Below are positions 17,668-29,532 of a stretch of 64,000 nt of DNA, piece after piece. The stretch spans positions 62,001-126,000 of the forward strand of contig JAWKVZ010000001.1 in the NCBI GenBank assembly GCA_041397725.1, written 5' to 3'. Under the pieces are notes generated by a model that was not told the origin of the DNA, made no database searches, and was given only the letters and a program-made list of their open reading frames with translations. Numbering within the stretch: position 1 is the first letter of the stretch; each line of letters opens with the position of its first letter. Source of the stretch: JAGRKR01 sp041397725. GTDB taxonomy: Bacteria; Pseudomonadota; Alphaproteobacteria; Rhizobiales; Hyphomicrobiaceae. Both the position numbers and the translations under genes were made by a program.

Positions 17668-18285
17668 ATGAAGCTCTACGTCACACCCGGCTCGCCCTAC
17701 GCACGGCTCGTCCGCGTGCTCATCCTCGAGCGCGGGCTCAAGGACAGGGTCGACGTTCTCGCGGCAGAGACGCGCGTGGCCGGCAGCCCCTTCTACGGCG
17801 TCAATCCCTCGGGTCGCGTGCCGTATCTGGTCCTCGACGACGGGCGCGATTTCGAGGATTCCCAGCTGATCATGACATATCTCGACCGGCTCACCCCCGG
17901 CGAGCGCTTGATCCGCGATCCCGCCGAGCAGGACTGGGTGCCCGCGCGCTTCGAGTTCCGCGCGCGCAGCTTCCTCGATGGCATCGCGGTTCTCGGCCGC
18001 GAGTTGCGCCGTCCGGCCGGTCAATCGTCCCCCATCATCCTCGAGCACGAGAGCGAGCGCGCCCGGCGCGTTGCCGACTGGCTCGAAGGGCAGATGGATC
18101 ATGCCTACTGGAGCGGTCCGCTCAACATGGGGCAGATCATTCTCTATGCTGGACTGGACTGGGGACGGCGGGCGCACGCCGACGCGACGGACTGGTGCAC
18201 GGGCCGGCCGAAGCTCGCCGCCTGGTTCGCGCGACTGTCGGCGCACCCGTCCATCAAGGCGACCGCGGCCGATCAGTCACTGTGA
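17668..18285 (+). CDS. Glutathione S-transferase family protein
   Basis: A 205-aa protein. The N-terminal thioredoxin-like domain begins M-K-L-Y-V-T-P-G-S-P-Y-A-R-L-V-R, with the S-P-Y segment at the glutathione site, and contains N-P-S-G-R-V-P-Y-L-V (the cis-Pro region) and the E-D-S-Q motif (Ser contacting the gamma-glutamyl part). The C-terminal all-helical domain follows from about residue 85. Such proteins conjugate or isomerise compounds with glutathione, or act in stress protection. The exact class is not assignable. The gene is convergent with purB. Confidence 0.88.
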   Translation: MKLYVTPGSPYARLVRVLILERGLKDRVDVLAAETRVAGSPFYGVNPSGRVPYLVLDDGRDFEDSQLIMTYLDRLTPGERLIRDPAEQDWVPARFEFRARSFLDGIAVLGRELRRPAGQSSPIILEHESERARRVADWLEGQMDHAYWSGPLNMGQIILYAGLDWGRRAHADATDWCTGRPKLAAWFARLSAHPSIKATAADQSL

Positions 18286-18310
18286 AACGCCGGATGCCCG
18301 ACGCCGGCCG

Positions 18311-19612
<1,302 letters not shown>

Positions 19613-19762
19613 GTGATGTCTCTATCCTGTCGGCGCCTGGACGCGGTGGAGACTTGGCGTAGCAAACGCCGGGACTTGCAGCAACCGGCCGGCGGGTGCT
19701 TTCAAGGCGTTTTGGGCCTTTGGCGCCGTATTGGGGAAACAGGGACGCGGGGATGAACGGGC

Positions 19763-21016
19763 ATGTCTGAGCGGGCCGACGTCCTGGTGCTCGGCGCTGG
19801 CGCGGTCGGCGTCCCGGTGGCCCTGCACCTGCAGCAGCGCGGCCGCTCGGTGGTGCTGGCCGACCGGCGGGGCATTGCCGAGGAAACCTCGTTCGGCAAC
19901 GCCGGCATCATCCAGCGCGAGGGCATCGTGCCCTACATGTTCCCGCGCGCCTGGGCGAAGCTCGTCCGCTACGCGTTGAAGCGGGGCACGGAGGCCAATT
20001 ATCATGTCGCAGCCTTGCCGCGCCTCGCGCCCTGGCTCTGGCACTATTGGCGGGCGTCGTCCCCCGAACGCGCTGCGGCGAGCGCGCGGGCGCTGATGCC
20101 GCTCATCGTGCGCTGCATCGACGAGCACATGGCGCTGATGCGCGCCGCCGGGGTGGAAGCCATGGCGCGCCCGACCGGATACCTGAAGCTCTATCGCAGC
20201 GAGGCCCGGCTCGCCGAGGCGCTGCGCTCCGATGCCGACGAGCATAGCCGTTACGGCGTCAATTTCCGCCATCTGGAGACAGCAGACCTCGCGGCGCTGG
20301 AACCGTCGCTCGTCACGGACCGGCTGGCGGGCGCCATCCATATGCCCGATCCCGTCACCGTGACCGATCCGCGGGGGCTGTTACAGGCCTATGGCGCGCA
20401 GTTCGAGGCCGGCGGCGGCAGGGTCGCGCGTGCGGACGCGCGGACGCTCGCCCGAGATGGAGAGGGCTGGCAGATCGCGGGCGAGAGCGGGGCCATCCGG
20501 GCGCGCGAGGTGGTCGTGGCGCTCGGACCCTGGTCCACCGATTTCCTCGCACGGTTTGCCAAGCGCCTGCCGATGGCGGCAAAGCGCGGCTATCACCGGC
20601 ACTATGGCCCGGCCGGCACGACGCGGCTCGGCCGCCCGGTGATCGATGTCGAGCACGGCTACGTGCTGGCACCGATGACGCAGGGCATCCGCCTGACGAC
20701 GGGCGCCGAGTTCGCCCTGCGAGACGCACCGGCGAGCCCGCGCCAGCTCGCACTGGCCGAGCCGCGTGCCCGCGAGATCCTGCCGCTGGCCGGTCCGATC
20801 GAGCCGACCCCCTGGCTCGGGGCGCGGCCGTGCTTTCCCGACATGCTGCCGGCCATCGGCCCATTGCCTGGCGTCCCGGGCCTGTGGTTGTGCTGCGGAC
20901 ACCAGCATCTCGGGCTGACGCTCGGGCCGGTCTCCGCCCGCCTGCTCGCCGAGGTGATGACCGGGGCCACGCCCTTCACCGATGCGACGCCCTATCGCGT
21001 GGAACGCTTCGCCTAG
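19763..21016 (+). CDS. FAD-dependent D-amino-acid dehydrogenase-like oxidoreductase
   Basis: A 417-aa flavoprotein of the DAO/DadA family. The dinucleotide-binding G-A-G-A-V-G motif is at residues 11-16, and E-E-T-S-F-G-N-A-G-I-I-Q follows near 40-51, as in DadA enzymes. The C-terminal part contains P-T-P-W-L-G-A-R-P-C-F-P-D-M-L-P, G-L-W-L-C-C-G-H-Q-H-L-G-L-T, the family FAD-contacting end. Such enzymes oxidise D-amino acids or related secondary amines and pass electrons to quinone. The substrate is not readable from sequence. It is convergent with the small membrane protein gene at 21013-21237. Confidence 0.88.
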   Translation: MSERADVLVLGAGAVGVPVALHLQQRGRSVVLADRRGIAEETSFGNAGIIQREGIVPYMFPRAWAKLVRYALKRGTEANYHVAALPRLAPWLWHYWRASSPERAAASARALMPLIVRCIDEHMALMRAAGVEAMARPTGYLKLYRSEARLAEALRSDADEHSRYGVNFRHLETADLAALEPSLVTDRLAGAIHMPDPVTVTDPRGLLQAYGAQFEAGGGRVARADARTLARDGEGWQIAGESGAIRAREVVVALGPWSTDFLARFAKRLPMAAKRGYHRHYGPAGTTRLGRPVIDVEHGYVLAPMTQGIRLTTGAEFALRDAPASPRQLALAEPRAREILPLAGPIEPTPWLGARPCFPDMLPAIGPLPGVPGLWLCCGHQHLGLTLGPVSARLLAEVMTGATPFTDATPYRVERFA

Positions 21017-21237
21017 ACGCGATGCAGATCGCGCCGCAGGATCGGCCGCGGCATGGACCGGCAGCCGCGCCATGGCCCTTCCCATTGACCGCCGCCGGCG
21101 AGACAGGCGGCAACCTGCCGCTCGACATGTCCCTGGTAGACGAGCAGGCCGGCGAGCGCCGCCGTCACCAGCACCGCCGCGACGGCCATGGCGCGCAGCC
21201 GCCGTGCCGGCTCGGGCGTGGTGCGGGTGGGCCTCAT
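21013..21237 (-). CDS. Small single-pass membrane protein coupled to the P1 peptidase gene
   Basis: A 74-aa protein with one transmembrane helix (about residues 16-36) after a short basic N-terminus, and a mature part with two cysteines (A-A-C-L and R-G-C-R) in a G-G-G-Q-W-E-G-P-W segment. Its ATG overlaps the stop codon of the P1 peptidase gene in an ATGA arrangement, which supports real translation and coupling. The last codons overlap the end of the convergent flavoprotein gene by 4 nt. No family is recognised. Confidence 0.6.
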   Translation of the reverse strand: MRPTRTTPEPARRLRAMAVAAVLVTAALAGLLVYQGHVERQVAACLAGGGQWEGPWRGCRSMPRPILRRDLHRV

Positions 21238-22220
21238 GGAAAGCGCTCGCGGTAGGCGGCCGGGCCATCGGGCAGGGCCGTCGCCGTATAGACGGCGCGG
21301 GCGACGGCGCGCGCCAGGGTGTCGGCCGCATGGGCGCCGAGGCGGGCGAGGGTTGCCGGCTCGTCGGCGCAGGCAGCCTTTGCCGTGGCAAGGGCGAAGA
21401 CCGTGTCGCCATCGAGGGGGGCATGGACCGGGTGGATCGCCCGCGCGAGGCCGGTCTGGGCCATCATCGCGAGGCGCTGGGCACCTGCGTGGGAGAGCGT
21501 GGCATCCGTCGCCACGATGGCGATGGTGGTGTTGGCGCGGACGCCGCCCTTGAGTGCAGGCTCGGGCGGGGCTGGCAAGCGTGCCGGCCAGCCGTGACCG
21601 CCGAATTCGCGATCCCGCTCGAAGGGCGCCGCCCAGAAGTGGTGTGTGTCGGCGATCGTCACCCGTCCCATGGCGTTGACGGCGACGAGGGCGCCGACGG
21701 TGAAGCCCTCGGGCGTCATGTGCGAGGCACTCCCGAGCCCGCCCTTGAGGTTCTCCGTGGTGGCACCGTAGCCGGCCCCGGCCGTGCCGAGGGCGAAGTC
21801 GGCGGCGGCCGCATCGCACGCCTGCCAGGCCATGTCCTGATAGGGCGGACGTCGCCCCCATGCCTTGTCGCCGCCGTTCAGGAGATCGAACAGGATCGCC
21901 TGCGGCACGATCGGCACCTTGACGCCGCCGACCGCAAAGCCGATGCCGCGCCCGCGCAGCCAGGCCTGCGCGCCGGTGGCGGCGTCGAGGCCGAACGCCG
22001 AGCCGCCCGACAGCACGATGGCGTGGACGCGTTCGACGGTCGAGGCCAGCGCGATGGCGTCCGTCTCGCGCGTGCCCGGCCCGCCCCCGCGCACATCGAC
22101 CGCGGCGACGCAGGGCGCTTCGGGCAGGAGCACCGTGACCCCGGAGCGCAACCGCGCGTCCTCGGCATTGCCGACCCGAAGGCCTGCAACGTCGGTGATG
22201 AGGTTGCGACGTGCGGTCAT
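21234..22220 (-). CDS. P1-family peptidase (DmpA / L-aminopeptidase-D-esterase family)
   Basis: A 328-aa self-processing N-terminal nucleophile hydrolase of the DmpA family. The glycine-rich start G-L-R-V-G-N-A-E-D, the S-G-G-S-A-F-G-L motif (about 90-97), and the segment G-V-R-A-N-T-T-I-A-I-V-A-T-D-A (about 225-240), where cleavage creates the nucleophilic N-terminus, are all visible. Family members cut N-terminal residues from peptides or beta-peptides. AGGGAG lies before the ATG at 22220; upstream in-frame sequence is not part of the family. The small membrane protein gene overlaps its 3' end. Confidence 0.9.
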   Translation of the reverse strand: MTARRNLITDVAGLRVGNAEDARLRSGVTVLLPEAPCVAAVDVRGGGPGTRETDAIALASTVERVHAIVLSGGSAFGLDAATGAQAWLRGRGIGFAVGGVKVPIVPQAILFDLLNGGDKAWGRRPPYQDMAWQACDAAAADFALGTAGAGYGATTENLKGGLGSASHMTPEGFTVGALVAVNAMGRVTIADTHHFWAAPFERDREFGGHGWPARLPAPPEPALKGGVRANTTIAIVATDATLSHAGAQRLAMMAQTGLARAIHPVHAPLDGDTVFALATAKAACADEPATLARLGAHAADTLARAVARAVYTATALPDGPAAYRERFP

Positions 22221-22542
22221 GGTGCGCTCCCTGGCGACGGGCGAGCGTCGCAGAGCCGCCACCTCGCCGTCAATGGGCCGTCCCGGAGCCCCCTGCGGGG
22301 AGCCGTGACGCGGTGTCCCGAAATCAGAATCACTCTGCGATCTCAATGCCGAGAGGAACGGGGATCATACGTGAGATTTCTTTCGGCGACGAAATGAGCT
22401 TTGAACACAGGGGCTCTTGAGAGACGCAAGCGGAGGCATACTTGCCTCCTGGTGATGCACGAACGGCCGGACCCATGCCCATGCGGCGAAGACAGGGGGT
22501 GGAGGCGCGGCCGGCATCGCCTGGAATCCAAGGAGGTACAGG
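22221..22542. other. Divergent intergenic region with a leader hairpin
   Basis: About 320 nt between the P1 peptidase gene (minus) and a 67-aa gene (plus). It includes an AT-richer part (about 22318-22400) that may hold promoters. A perfect hairpin GGAGGCA-TACT-TGCCTCC lies at 22432-22449, about 90 nt before the small gene. No further gene is supported. Confidence 0.4.
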
Positions 22543-22746
22543 ATGAAAGTGGAAACAGTGCGCGCCGAGCTGACGGCGCTCGTCAATCGAGCGGCAGACC
22601 GCCAGATCGAGTGGCGTGACGCCTACGAGCGCGTGCACGGCCGCCTGAGCGAGATCCGGCGCGCCGGTCTCGACGTGCCCGACGATCTCGCGCGCATGGA
22701 GCGGCAGATCGCGACCGAATGCGTGTCGGAATCCCAGGGCCGCTGA
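22543..22746 (+). CDS. Small helical protein of unknown function
   Basis: A 67-aa protein, charged and almost entirely alpha-helical by composition (M-K-V-E-T-V-R-A-E-L-T-A-L-V-N, then E-W-R-D-A-Y-E-R-V-H). A near-perfect ribosome site, AAGGAGG, lies 8 nt before the ATG, which argues strongly for translation. There is one cysteine near the end. No family is recognised. A strong bidirectional terminator hairpin follows at 22791-22828. Confidence 0.65.
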   Translation: MKVETVRAELTALVNRAADRQIEWRDAYERVHGRLSEIRRAGLDVPDDLARMERQIATECVSESQGR

Positions 22747-22790
22747 GCGGTCGACGCATCCCACGGCCCGGCCACCCCAGCCCCGCAAAC

Positions 22791-22828
22791 ACGTGCCCCG
22801 GCCCGTCGTGCGACAGGCCGGGGCACGT
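22791..22828. terminator. Bidirectional hairpin terminator
   Basis: A perfect 13-bp stem (ACGTGCCCCGGCC with its complement) around a 12-nt loop. It sits between the end of the 67-aa gene and the end of the convergent liv binding-protein gene. Short T-containing stretches follow on both strands (TCGTTT on plus, TGTTTG on minus), so it can serve both genes. Confidence 0.7.
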
Positions 22829-22842
22829 CGTTTCGGAGAGGC

Positions 22843-23943
22843 TTATTTCACCTCGTCGTACTTGCCGTCCTTCCACACGTACCAGACGTAGTTACGGTCG
22901 GACACGACATCGCCCTTCTTGTCGTACTTGATGGTGCCGATGGCGGTCTGCCACGTGCCGGCCTTGAGGGTCTTGGCGACAACCTTCGGGTCCGTCGTCT
23001 TGGCCTTGGCGACGGCCTGCGCCCAAGCCTGAATGGCAGCGTAGGTATAGAGCGTGTAGCCCTCGACCGGCTTCTTCGCGGCCTTGAGGCGAGCCACCAG
23101 CTCCTTGTTGGCCGGCAGGTTCTCGGCCTTCGGCGAGAAGGTGATCAGGGTGCCCTGGCCGTCCTTGCCCGTGATGCCCCAGTACTGCTCGGTCGCCAGC
23201 GCGTCACCGGAGATGAGCTGCGAGGTCATGCCCTGCTGGCGCATGGTGCGCAGGATCGAGCCGGCCTCACTGTGATAGCCACCGACGTAGACGACATCGA
23301 TCTTGCGCTGCTTCATCTTGGAGACGAGAGCCGTGAAATCCTTGTCGCCCTTGGTGTAGGCCTCGTACAGCGTCTCCTTCAGGCCGGCCTTGCGCATGGC
23401 CTTGCGGGTCTCGTCGGCGAGCCCCTTACCGTACGTGGTCTTGTCGTGCAGGATGGCGACGCGCTTGCCCTTGTAGGTCTTGGCGATATAGCGGCCGGCG
23501 AGCGTGCCCTGCTGGTCGTCGCGACCGCAGGTGCGGAAGGTGTTCCACGAGCCCTTGTCGGTGAAGGTCGGGTTGGTGGAGGCCGGTGTGATCTGCAGAA
23601 TGCCAGCCTTGGTGTAGACCTTGGAGGCTGGGATCGAGCTCGACGAGCAGAAGTGACCGGCCACGAACACGACCTTGTTGCCCACGAACTTCTGGGCGAT
23701 GGAGGTGGCCTGCTTCGGATCGCAGGCGTCGTCCTCGACGAAGAGGCGGACCTTGCGACCGAGAATGCCGCCCTTGGCATTGATGTCGGCGACGGCTGCC
23801 TCGGCGCCGGCCCTCATCTGTTCGCCGAAGGCCGCCTCGCCGCCCGAGATTGGACCGCCGAGGCCGATGTGAATGTCCTGCGCAACGGCCGCGCTGCCGC
23901 TGCCGAGGACGAACGCGAGTAGCGCCAGTGTCAGTCGTTTCAT
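22843..23943 (-). CDS. livJ: Branched-chain amino acid ABC transporter substrate-binding protein
   Basis: A 366-aa periplasmic binding protein of type I fold. The Sec signal peptide (M-K-R-L-T-L-A-L-L-A-F-V-L ... V-A-Q) is about 21 residues. The mature protein begins D-I-H-I-G-L-G-G-P-I-S-G and contains G-H-F-C-S-S-S-S-I-P-A-S near residue 95, the region that binds the amino-acid backbone in LivJ. It follows the livHMGF genes after a 128-nt gap on the same strand and should supply leucine, isoleucine or valine (or related amino acids) to that transporter. Confidence 0.9.
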   Translation of the reverse strand: MKRLTLALLAFVLGSGSAAVAQDIHIGLGGPISGGEAAFGEQMRAGAEAAVADINAKGGILGRKVRLFVEDDACDPKQATSIAQKFVGNKVVFVAGHFCSSSSIPASKVYTKAGILQITPASTNPTFTDKGSWNTFRTCGRDDQQGTLAGRYIAKTYKGKRVAILHDKTTYGKGLADETRKAMRKAGLKETLYEAYTKGDKDFTALVSKMKQRKIDVVYVGGYHSEAGSILRTMRQQGMTSQLISGDALATEQYWGITGKDGQGTLITFSPKAENLPANKELVARLKAAKKPVEGYTLYTYAAIQAWAQAVAKAKTTDPKVVAKTLKAGTWQTAIGTIKYDKKGDVVSDRNYVWYVWKDGKYDEVK

Positions 23944-24071
23944 GCCATGCTCCCATTGAAAGGTCGCGAGGGGTGTGACGTTCGGGCGGCGGATGTCGAC
24001 CGGCCGATGCCCGGATTGAACCCTGCTTTGAGGGCGCTGTCACGGTGAAAAGCCGGAAGTGTCGCCTGCTT

Positions 24072-24422
24072 TCAACGCCCCGTGTTCCGTTCCCGCCAGG
24101 TCAGCGGACTGGTCGCCTCGTAGAGCCAGTAGTACTGCCGGGCCATCTGCTGCACGCGGGTCGTGCGGAAACCGAGCCCCGCGGCGACGATCAGTGTCGC
24201 GGTGTCGACGATGTAGTAGTGGAGGGAGAGCAGGGTGCCGTCGAGCAGGGCGAAGTGCAGAAAGCGGATCGCGGCGCCGAGCAGCAGCATGTAGAAGGCC
24301 ACGCGCAGGAACGGCTTCCAGACGAGCGCCAGCCCCCGGCCGGCCATCCAGGCCGCCCCCCCACCGAGCAGAAGCGTCAGGATCAGGTACTGCCAGATCG
24401 AGTTTTCCCAGATCAGGCTCAT
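24072..24422 (-). CDS. Small integral membrane protein in the liv operon (DUF6867-like)
   Basis: A 116-aa protein with about three transmembrane helices (about 10-28, 37-56, 65-85) and a basic C-terminus (R-V-Q-Q-M-A-R-Q-Y-Y-W-L-Y-E). Its ATG overlaps the livF stop codon (ATGA), so it is part of the transporter operon. Proteins like this are found in the same place in liv operons of Hyphomicrobiales and correspond, I believe, to DUF6867. The role is unknown; assistance of the permease is a guess. Confidence 0.8.
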   Translation of the reverse strand: MSLIWENSIWQYLILTLLLGGGAAWMAGRGLALVWKPFLRVAFYMLLLGAAIRFLHFALLDGTLLSLHYYIVDTATLIVAAGLGFRTTRVQQMARQYYWLYEATSPLTWRERNTGR

Positions 24423-25149
24423 GCGCCCCCCTCGAGATAGGCGGCCCGCACCTCAGGACGATGCAGCAACTCCTGACCCGTGCCGCTCAGCGTGATGCGA
24501 CCGTTGACCATGACGTAGCCGCGATGCGCGAGGCGAAGCGCGTGGAAGGCGTTCTGCTCGACGAGGAACACGGTCAGGCCTTCCTCCTGGTTGAGCTGGC
24601 GGATCACCTGGAAGATCTGGCGCACGATCAGCGGTGCCAGCCCGAGGGACGGCTCGTCCAGCAACAGCAGTTTCGGCCGCCCCATCAGGGCGCGGGCAAT
24701 GGCCAGCATCTGCTGCTCGCCGCCAGAGAGCGTGCCGCCGCGCTGGCCTTCGCGGGCCTGCAGGAACGGGAAGAGCCGATACACCCGGGCGAGGTCGCTG
24801 TCGAACGTGGCCGGCTCCGGGTTGAGGATGGCGCCCATCTTGAGGTTCTCGAGCACCGTCATGCGCGGGAAGATGCGGCGGCCCTCGGGCGACTGCGCCA
24901 GGCCAAGACGCATGATCCTGTGGGTGGCAAGGCGCGTGACGTCCTGGCCATCGAAGACGATGCGGCCGCTGGTGGCGCGCGGGCTGCCGCAGATCGTCAT
25001 CATCAGCGTGGTCTTGCCGGCGCCATTGGCGCCGATCAGCGTCACGATCTCGCCGCGGCGCACTTCGAGGCTGACGGAGCGGAGCGCCTGCACGCGGCCG
25101 TAGAAGGTCTCCACCGCCTCGACGGCGAGCAGGATGTCGGTGCTGGCGC

Positions 25150-25153
<4 letters not shown>
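24419..25153 (-). CDS. livF: Branched-chain amino acid ABC transporter ATP-binding protein LivF
   Basis: A 244-aa ATPase subunit. Walker A is G-A-N-G-A-G-K-T-T (about residues 38-46), the ABC signature L-S-G-G-E-Q-Q near 140, and Walker B L-L-L-L-D-E-P-S-L-G-L near 162. The compact form without a C-terminal extension and the order after livG identify it as LivF rather than LivG. The start overlaps the end of livG by 4 nt (ATGA). Confidence 0.93.
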
Positions 25154-25991
<838 letters not shown>

Positions 25992-25995
<4 letters not shown>

Positions 25996-27380
25996 CCGTG
26001 GCCCTCCTGGACCATGTCGCCGGAGATCGATTTGCGCTCCTTGAGCACCACGGAAGGCTGACGTGTCGAGATGAGGCCGCGCGGACGCCAGATCATGATC
26101 AGCACCATGGCGAAGCCGAAGATCAACATGCGGTACTGGCCGGGGTCGAACTCGGGGCCGAAGACGGCTTTGAGGAAATCGAGGTTCCGCAGCATCTCGA
26201 TGCCGCCGATCATGACGATGGCCGAAAGCACGATGCCGATCTGGCTGCCCATGCCGCCCAGCACGACGATGGCCAGGATCATCGCGCTTTCCATGAACAC
26301 AAAGGATTCCGGAAAGATCGATTCCTGCCGTGTCGCGAAGAACGAGCCGGCGAAACCGCCGAACATGGCGCCGATGGAGAAGGCGGCGAGCTTGGTGGTC
26401 GTCGTGTTGATGCCGAGCGCGCGGCAGGCGATCTCGTCCTCGCGCAGGGCTTCCCAGGCGCGCCCGATCGGTTGGCGGCGCAAGCGCGTGGTCACGAAGC
26501 TGGTCAGAAGCGCCAAGGCCAGGATGATGTAGTAGAGGAAGATCATCGCATGCGCGGGCGAGTAGGCCAGGCCGAAGTAGGCGGCGAAGGTGCCCTCTGT
26601 CGTGTCGGGATCGGCGAAGCGCAGACCGAACAGCGTCGGCTGCGGGATGTCGGTGATGCCGTTCGGGCCGCCCGTGAGATCCTGCCAGTTGGTGATGACG
26701 ATCCGTATGATCTCGCCGAAGGCGAGCGTGACGATCGCCAGATAGTCGCCGCGCAGCCGCAGGACCGGGAAGCCCAGCAGGATGCCCCAGAACGCCGCGA
26801 GGACGCCGGCGAGCGGCAGGCAGATCCAGAACGACCAGCCGAAGTGCGTGCTGAGCAGCGCGTAGGAGTAGGCGCCGACCGCATAGAAGGCGACGTAGCC
26901 GAGGTCGAGCAGGCCCGCGAGACCGACCACGATGTTGAGCCCCCAGCCCAGCATGACGTAGGTGAGAACCAGGATCGACAGGTCGAGCATATGGTGGTTG
27001 GAGGCGAGGAAGAACGGCAGTACCACGGCGAGACCGGCAAGCGCCGGTCCGATCCAGCGGCTGTCAACGGCGAAGCGCTGGCCGAGCGGCGCCAGAAGCG
27101 CGCGGAGCGTGCGGGAGGGCGTGGCGCCGGGCTGTCGCCACAGCAGCGCCCGCAGCAGCAGGCGTCCGACGAAGACCACGAGGGCCGCCGCAAGGGCCAG
27201 GCCCCAGCGCGACTCGAGCTCGAGGAACTGCGCGCCCTGGACGGTGCGGTGGCTCAGGAGCGGGATCGCCAGCACCAGGGCGATCACTCCGGCTATACCG
27301 GCGTCCAGCAGCGTGTCGCGCAGGGCGGAGCCTGCCGTGCGCGCAGGTGCGGCCTTGATGGAGGGGCTGTTGGCGCTCAT
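25992..27380 (-). CDS. livM: Branched-chain amino acid ABC transporter permease LivM
   Basis: A 462-aa inner-membrane permease. The conserved LivM core begins near residue 150 (L-N-I-V-V-G-L-A-G-L-L-D-L-G-Y-V-A-F-Y) and includes a cytoplasmic coupling segment G-R-A-W-E-A-L-R-E-D-E-I-A-C. The first 140 residues form an extended N-terminal part with extra hydrophobic segments, as seen in long LivM forms of Rhizobiales. The start at 27380 has GAAGG upstream; it lies 5 nt after the livH stop. Confidence 0.92.
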
Positions 27381-27385
27381 GCCGC

Positions 27386-28309
<924 letters not shown>

Positions 28310-28561
28310 GAGCGCCGCCCCCTGTGCTTTGGCCGGTCCGTCGATCTGCAACCTTAGGCACTTCGGGGGCGAAACGAAACCCGCGACTTGCATGCCGCCC
28401 CGCGAGCGCGCCCCGAAGGACAAGGGCAGATTTTGCAGAAGGGGGTCAGCCGTGCGACATGCAACACATGGACATCCGCAGACATTGCCTCTGCCCGGCC
28501 CACCGCCCTAGACTGTCGCAGCTTGCCCGTGTGGACGAGATGAGTGCGCAGGAGCGTGTCG

Positions 28562-28825
28562 ATGCTATCGCGTTCACGCAATGCCGTCGTGGCCAGTGCG
28601 CTGGCGCTCCTGCCGCTGCCGGCCATGAAGCTGCTGGACCACCTCAATCGCGGTTGCGGTGACGGCCTCTGCGGCTTCTTTTCGGGGCTGTTGATCCTTG
28701 GCGGGCTGGCCGTCGCGACCGTCGTCTTCCTGGTGCGAAGCGCGCGCCGCGGGGAGACTCCGGCCGTCATGCGCTTTGTCCCGCTCGCCCTGTGGGTGGC
28801 GGCTCTCGCGCCCCTTTTCAGATGA
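28562..28825 (+). CDS. Small two-helix membrane protein
   Basis: An 87-aa hydrophobic protein with two or three membrane segments (about 8-22, 37-58, 70-86) and two cysteines in N-R-G-C-G-D-G-L-C-G between them. AGGAG lies 8 nt before the ATG at 28562; a GTG six codons upstream is the alternative start. It is divergent from livH and convergent with the next gene. No family is recognised. Confidence 0.5.
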   Translation: MLSRSRNAVVASALALLPLPAMKLLDHLNRGCGDGLCGFFSGLLILGGLAVATVVFLVRSARRGETPAVMRFVPLALWVAALAPLFR

Positions 28826-28860
28826 TGGCGCTGGGCGCCAATGCTGGTGCCGCCGATCCC

Positions 28861-29340
28861 TCAGACGCCCAGGTCCTTCCTGACGGCATGCACCTCCATG
28901 AGGCGGGCGCCCTTGTGGGGACTGTCCACGACGAACGTCCACTTGCCGTCGGTATAGGTGTCGCAGAGCTTGGCGCCCTTCACGAGGATCCAGTGACCGA
29001 CGCGGCCTTTGTGGACGCCGAGGATGTAATGCGCCCAGGCGTTGCGCGGCTTCTGCATCCACGTCCAGAGGGTCGGCCGCTCCTTGCGCTCGAGGTCCAT
29101 GAACTGGGCGACGAGATCCATGCGATAGCCGAACACGCGCAGAGCGGCCGCGACCTCCTCGGTGTAGGTGCCCTCGACCACGCGCTCGCTGCCGGCCGGC
29201 ATGCCGCGCGCCCGTCGGATCTCGTCCTCGATGCGCGAGATGGAGTAGCCCGTGACCGCGGAGACGACGTAGGGGCCGCAATAGGCGGTGCGGCCGGTGT
29301 CGTTGTTGACGGTGTGGAGCGCGGACGTGGTTGGCAGCAC
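28861..29340 (-). CDS. Papain-like cysteine protease-fold protein (putative)
   Basis: A protein of about 159 aa. T-A-Y-C-G-P-Y-V-V-S-A-V-T-G looks like the nucleophile helix of papain-like or C39-type peptidases (Y-C-G-P). A later G-H-W-I-L-V-K-G has the expected H-W strand, followed by D-T-Y for the third residue. Protease activity is inferred from these motifs only. Start choice: a GTG at 29340 has GAGG 7 nt upstream. The frame is open to an ATG at 29424, but that part contains an operator-like palindrome and AT-rich DNA that look like promoter. Confidence 0.6.
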   Translation of the reverse strand: MLPTTSALHTVNNDTGRTAYCGPYVVSAVTGYSISRIEDEIRRARGMPAGSERVVEGTYTEEVAAALRVFGYRMDLVAQFMDLERKERPTLWTWMQKPRNAWAHYILGVHKGRVGHWILVKGAKLCDTYTDGKWTFVVDSPHKGARLMEVHAVRKDLGV

Positions 29341-29403
29341 GATGGGCCTCGGGAGCGATCGGCGGGGAGGGTGGGAAGTTAATAGAATCTTACCGCCGGA
29401 TTG

Positions 29404-29420
29404 GTTTACGGAACGTAAAC
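29404..29420. promoter_or_regulatory. Operator-like palindrome GTTTACG-N3-CGTAAAC
   Basis: A perfect 7-bp inverted repeat with a 3-nt spacer between the divergent papain-like and TauD-type genes, next to an AT-rich stretch (about 29378-29405). Its size and symmetry fit a dimeric repressor site. The regulator is unknown. Confidence 0.5.
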
Positions 29421-29532
29421 GCATGCCGTGCCGCCGGCCGTTGACCGGATTTGTCCGCACCCATTAGACTCGGTTCGCGCGCTGGCCGCCTGTCACGCGC
29501 ACGACACCGCGAACCGTCTCGGGAGGGGAAGA

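Noticed and set aside
22360..22390. EcfG-type general stress promoter (GGAAC-N16/17-CGTT)
   Set aside because: GGAAC is present but the matching CGTT element is missing at the right distance.
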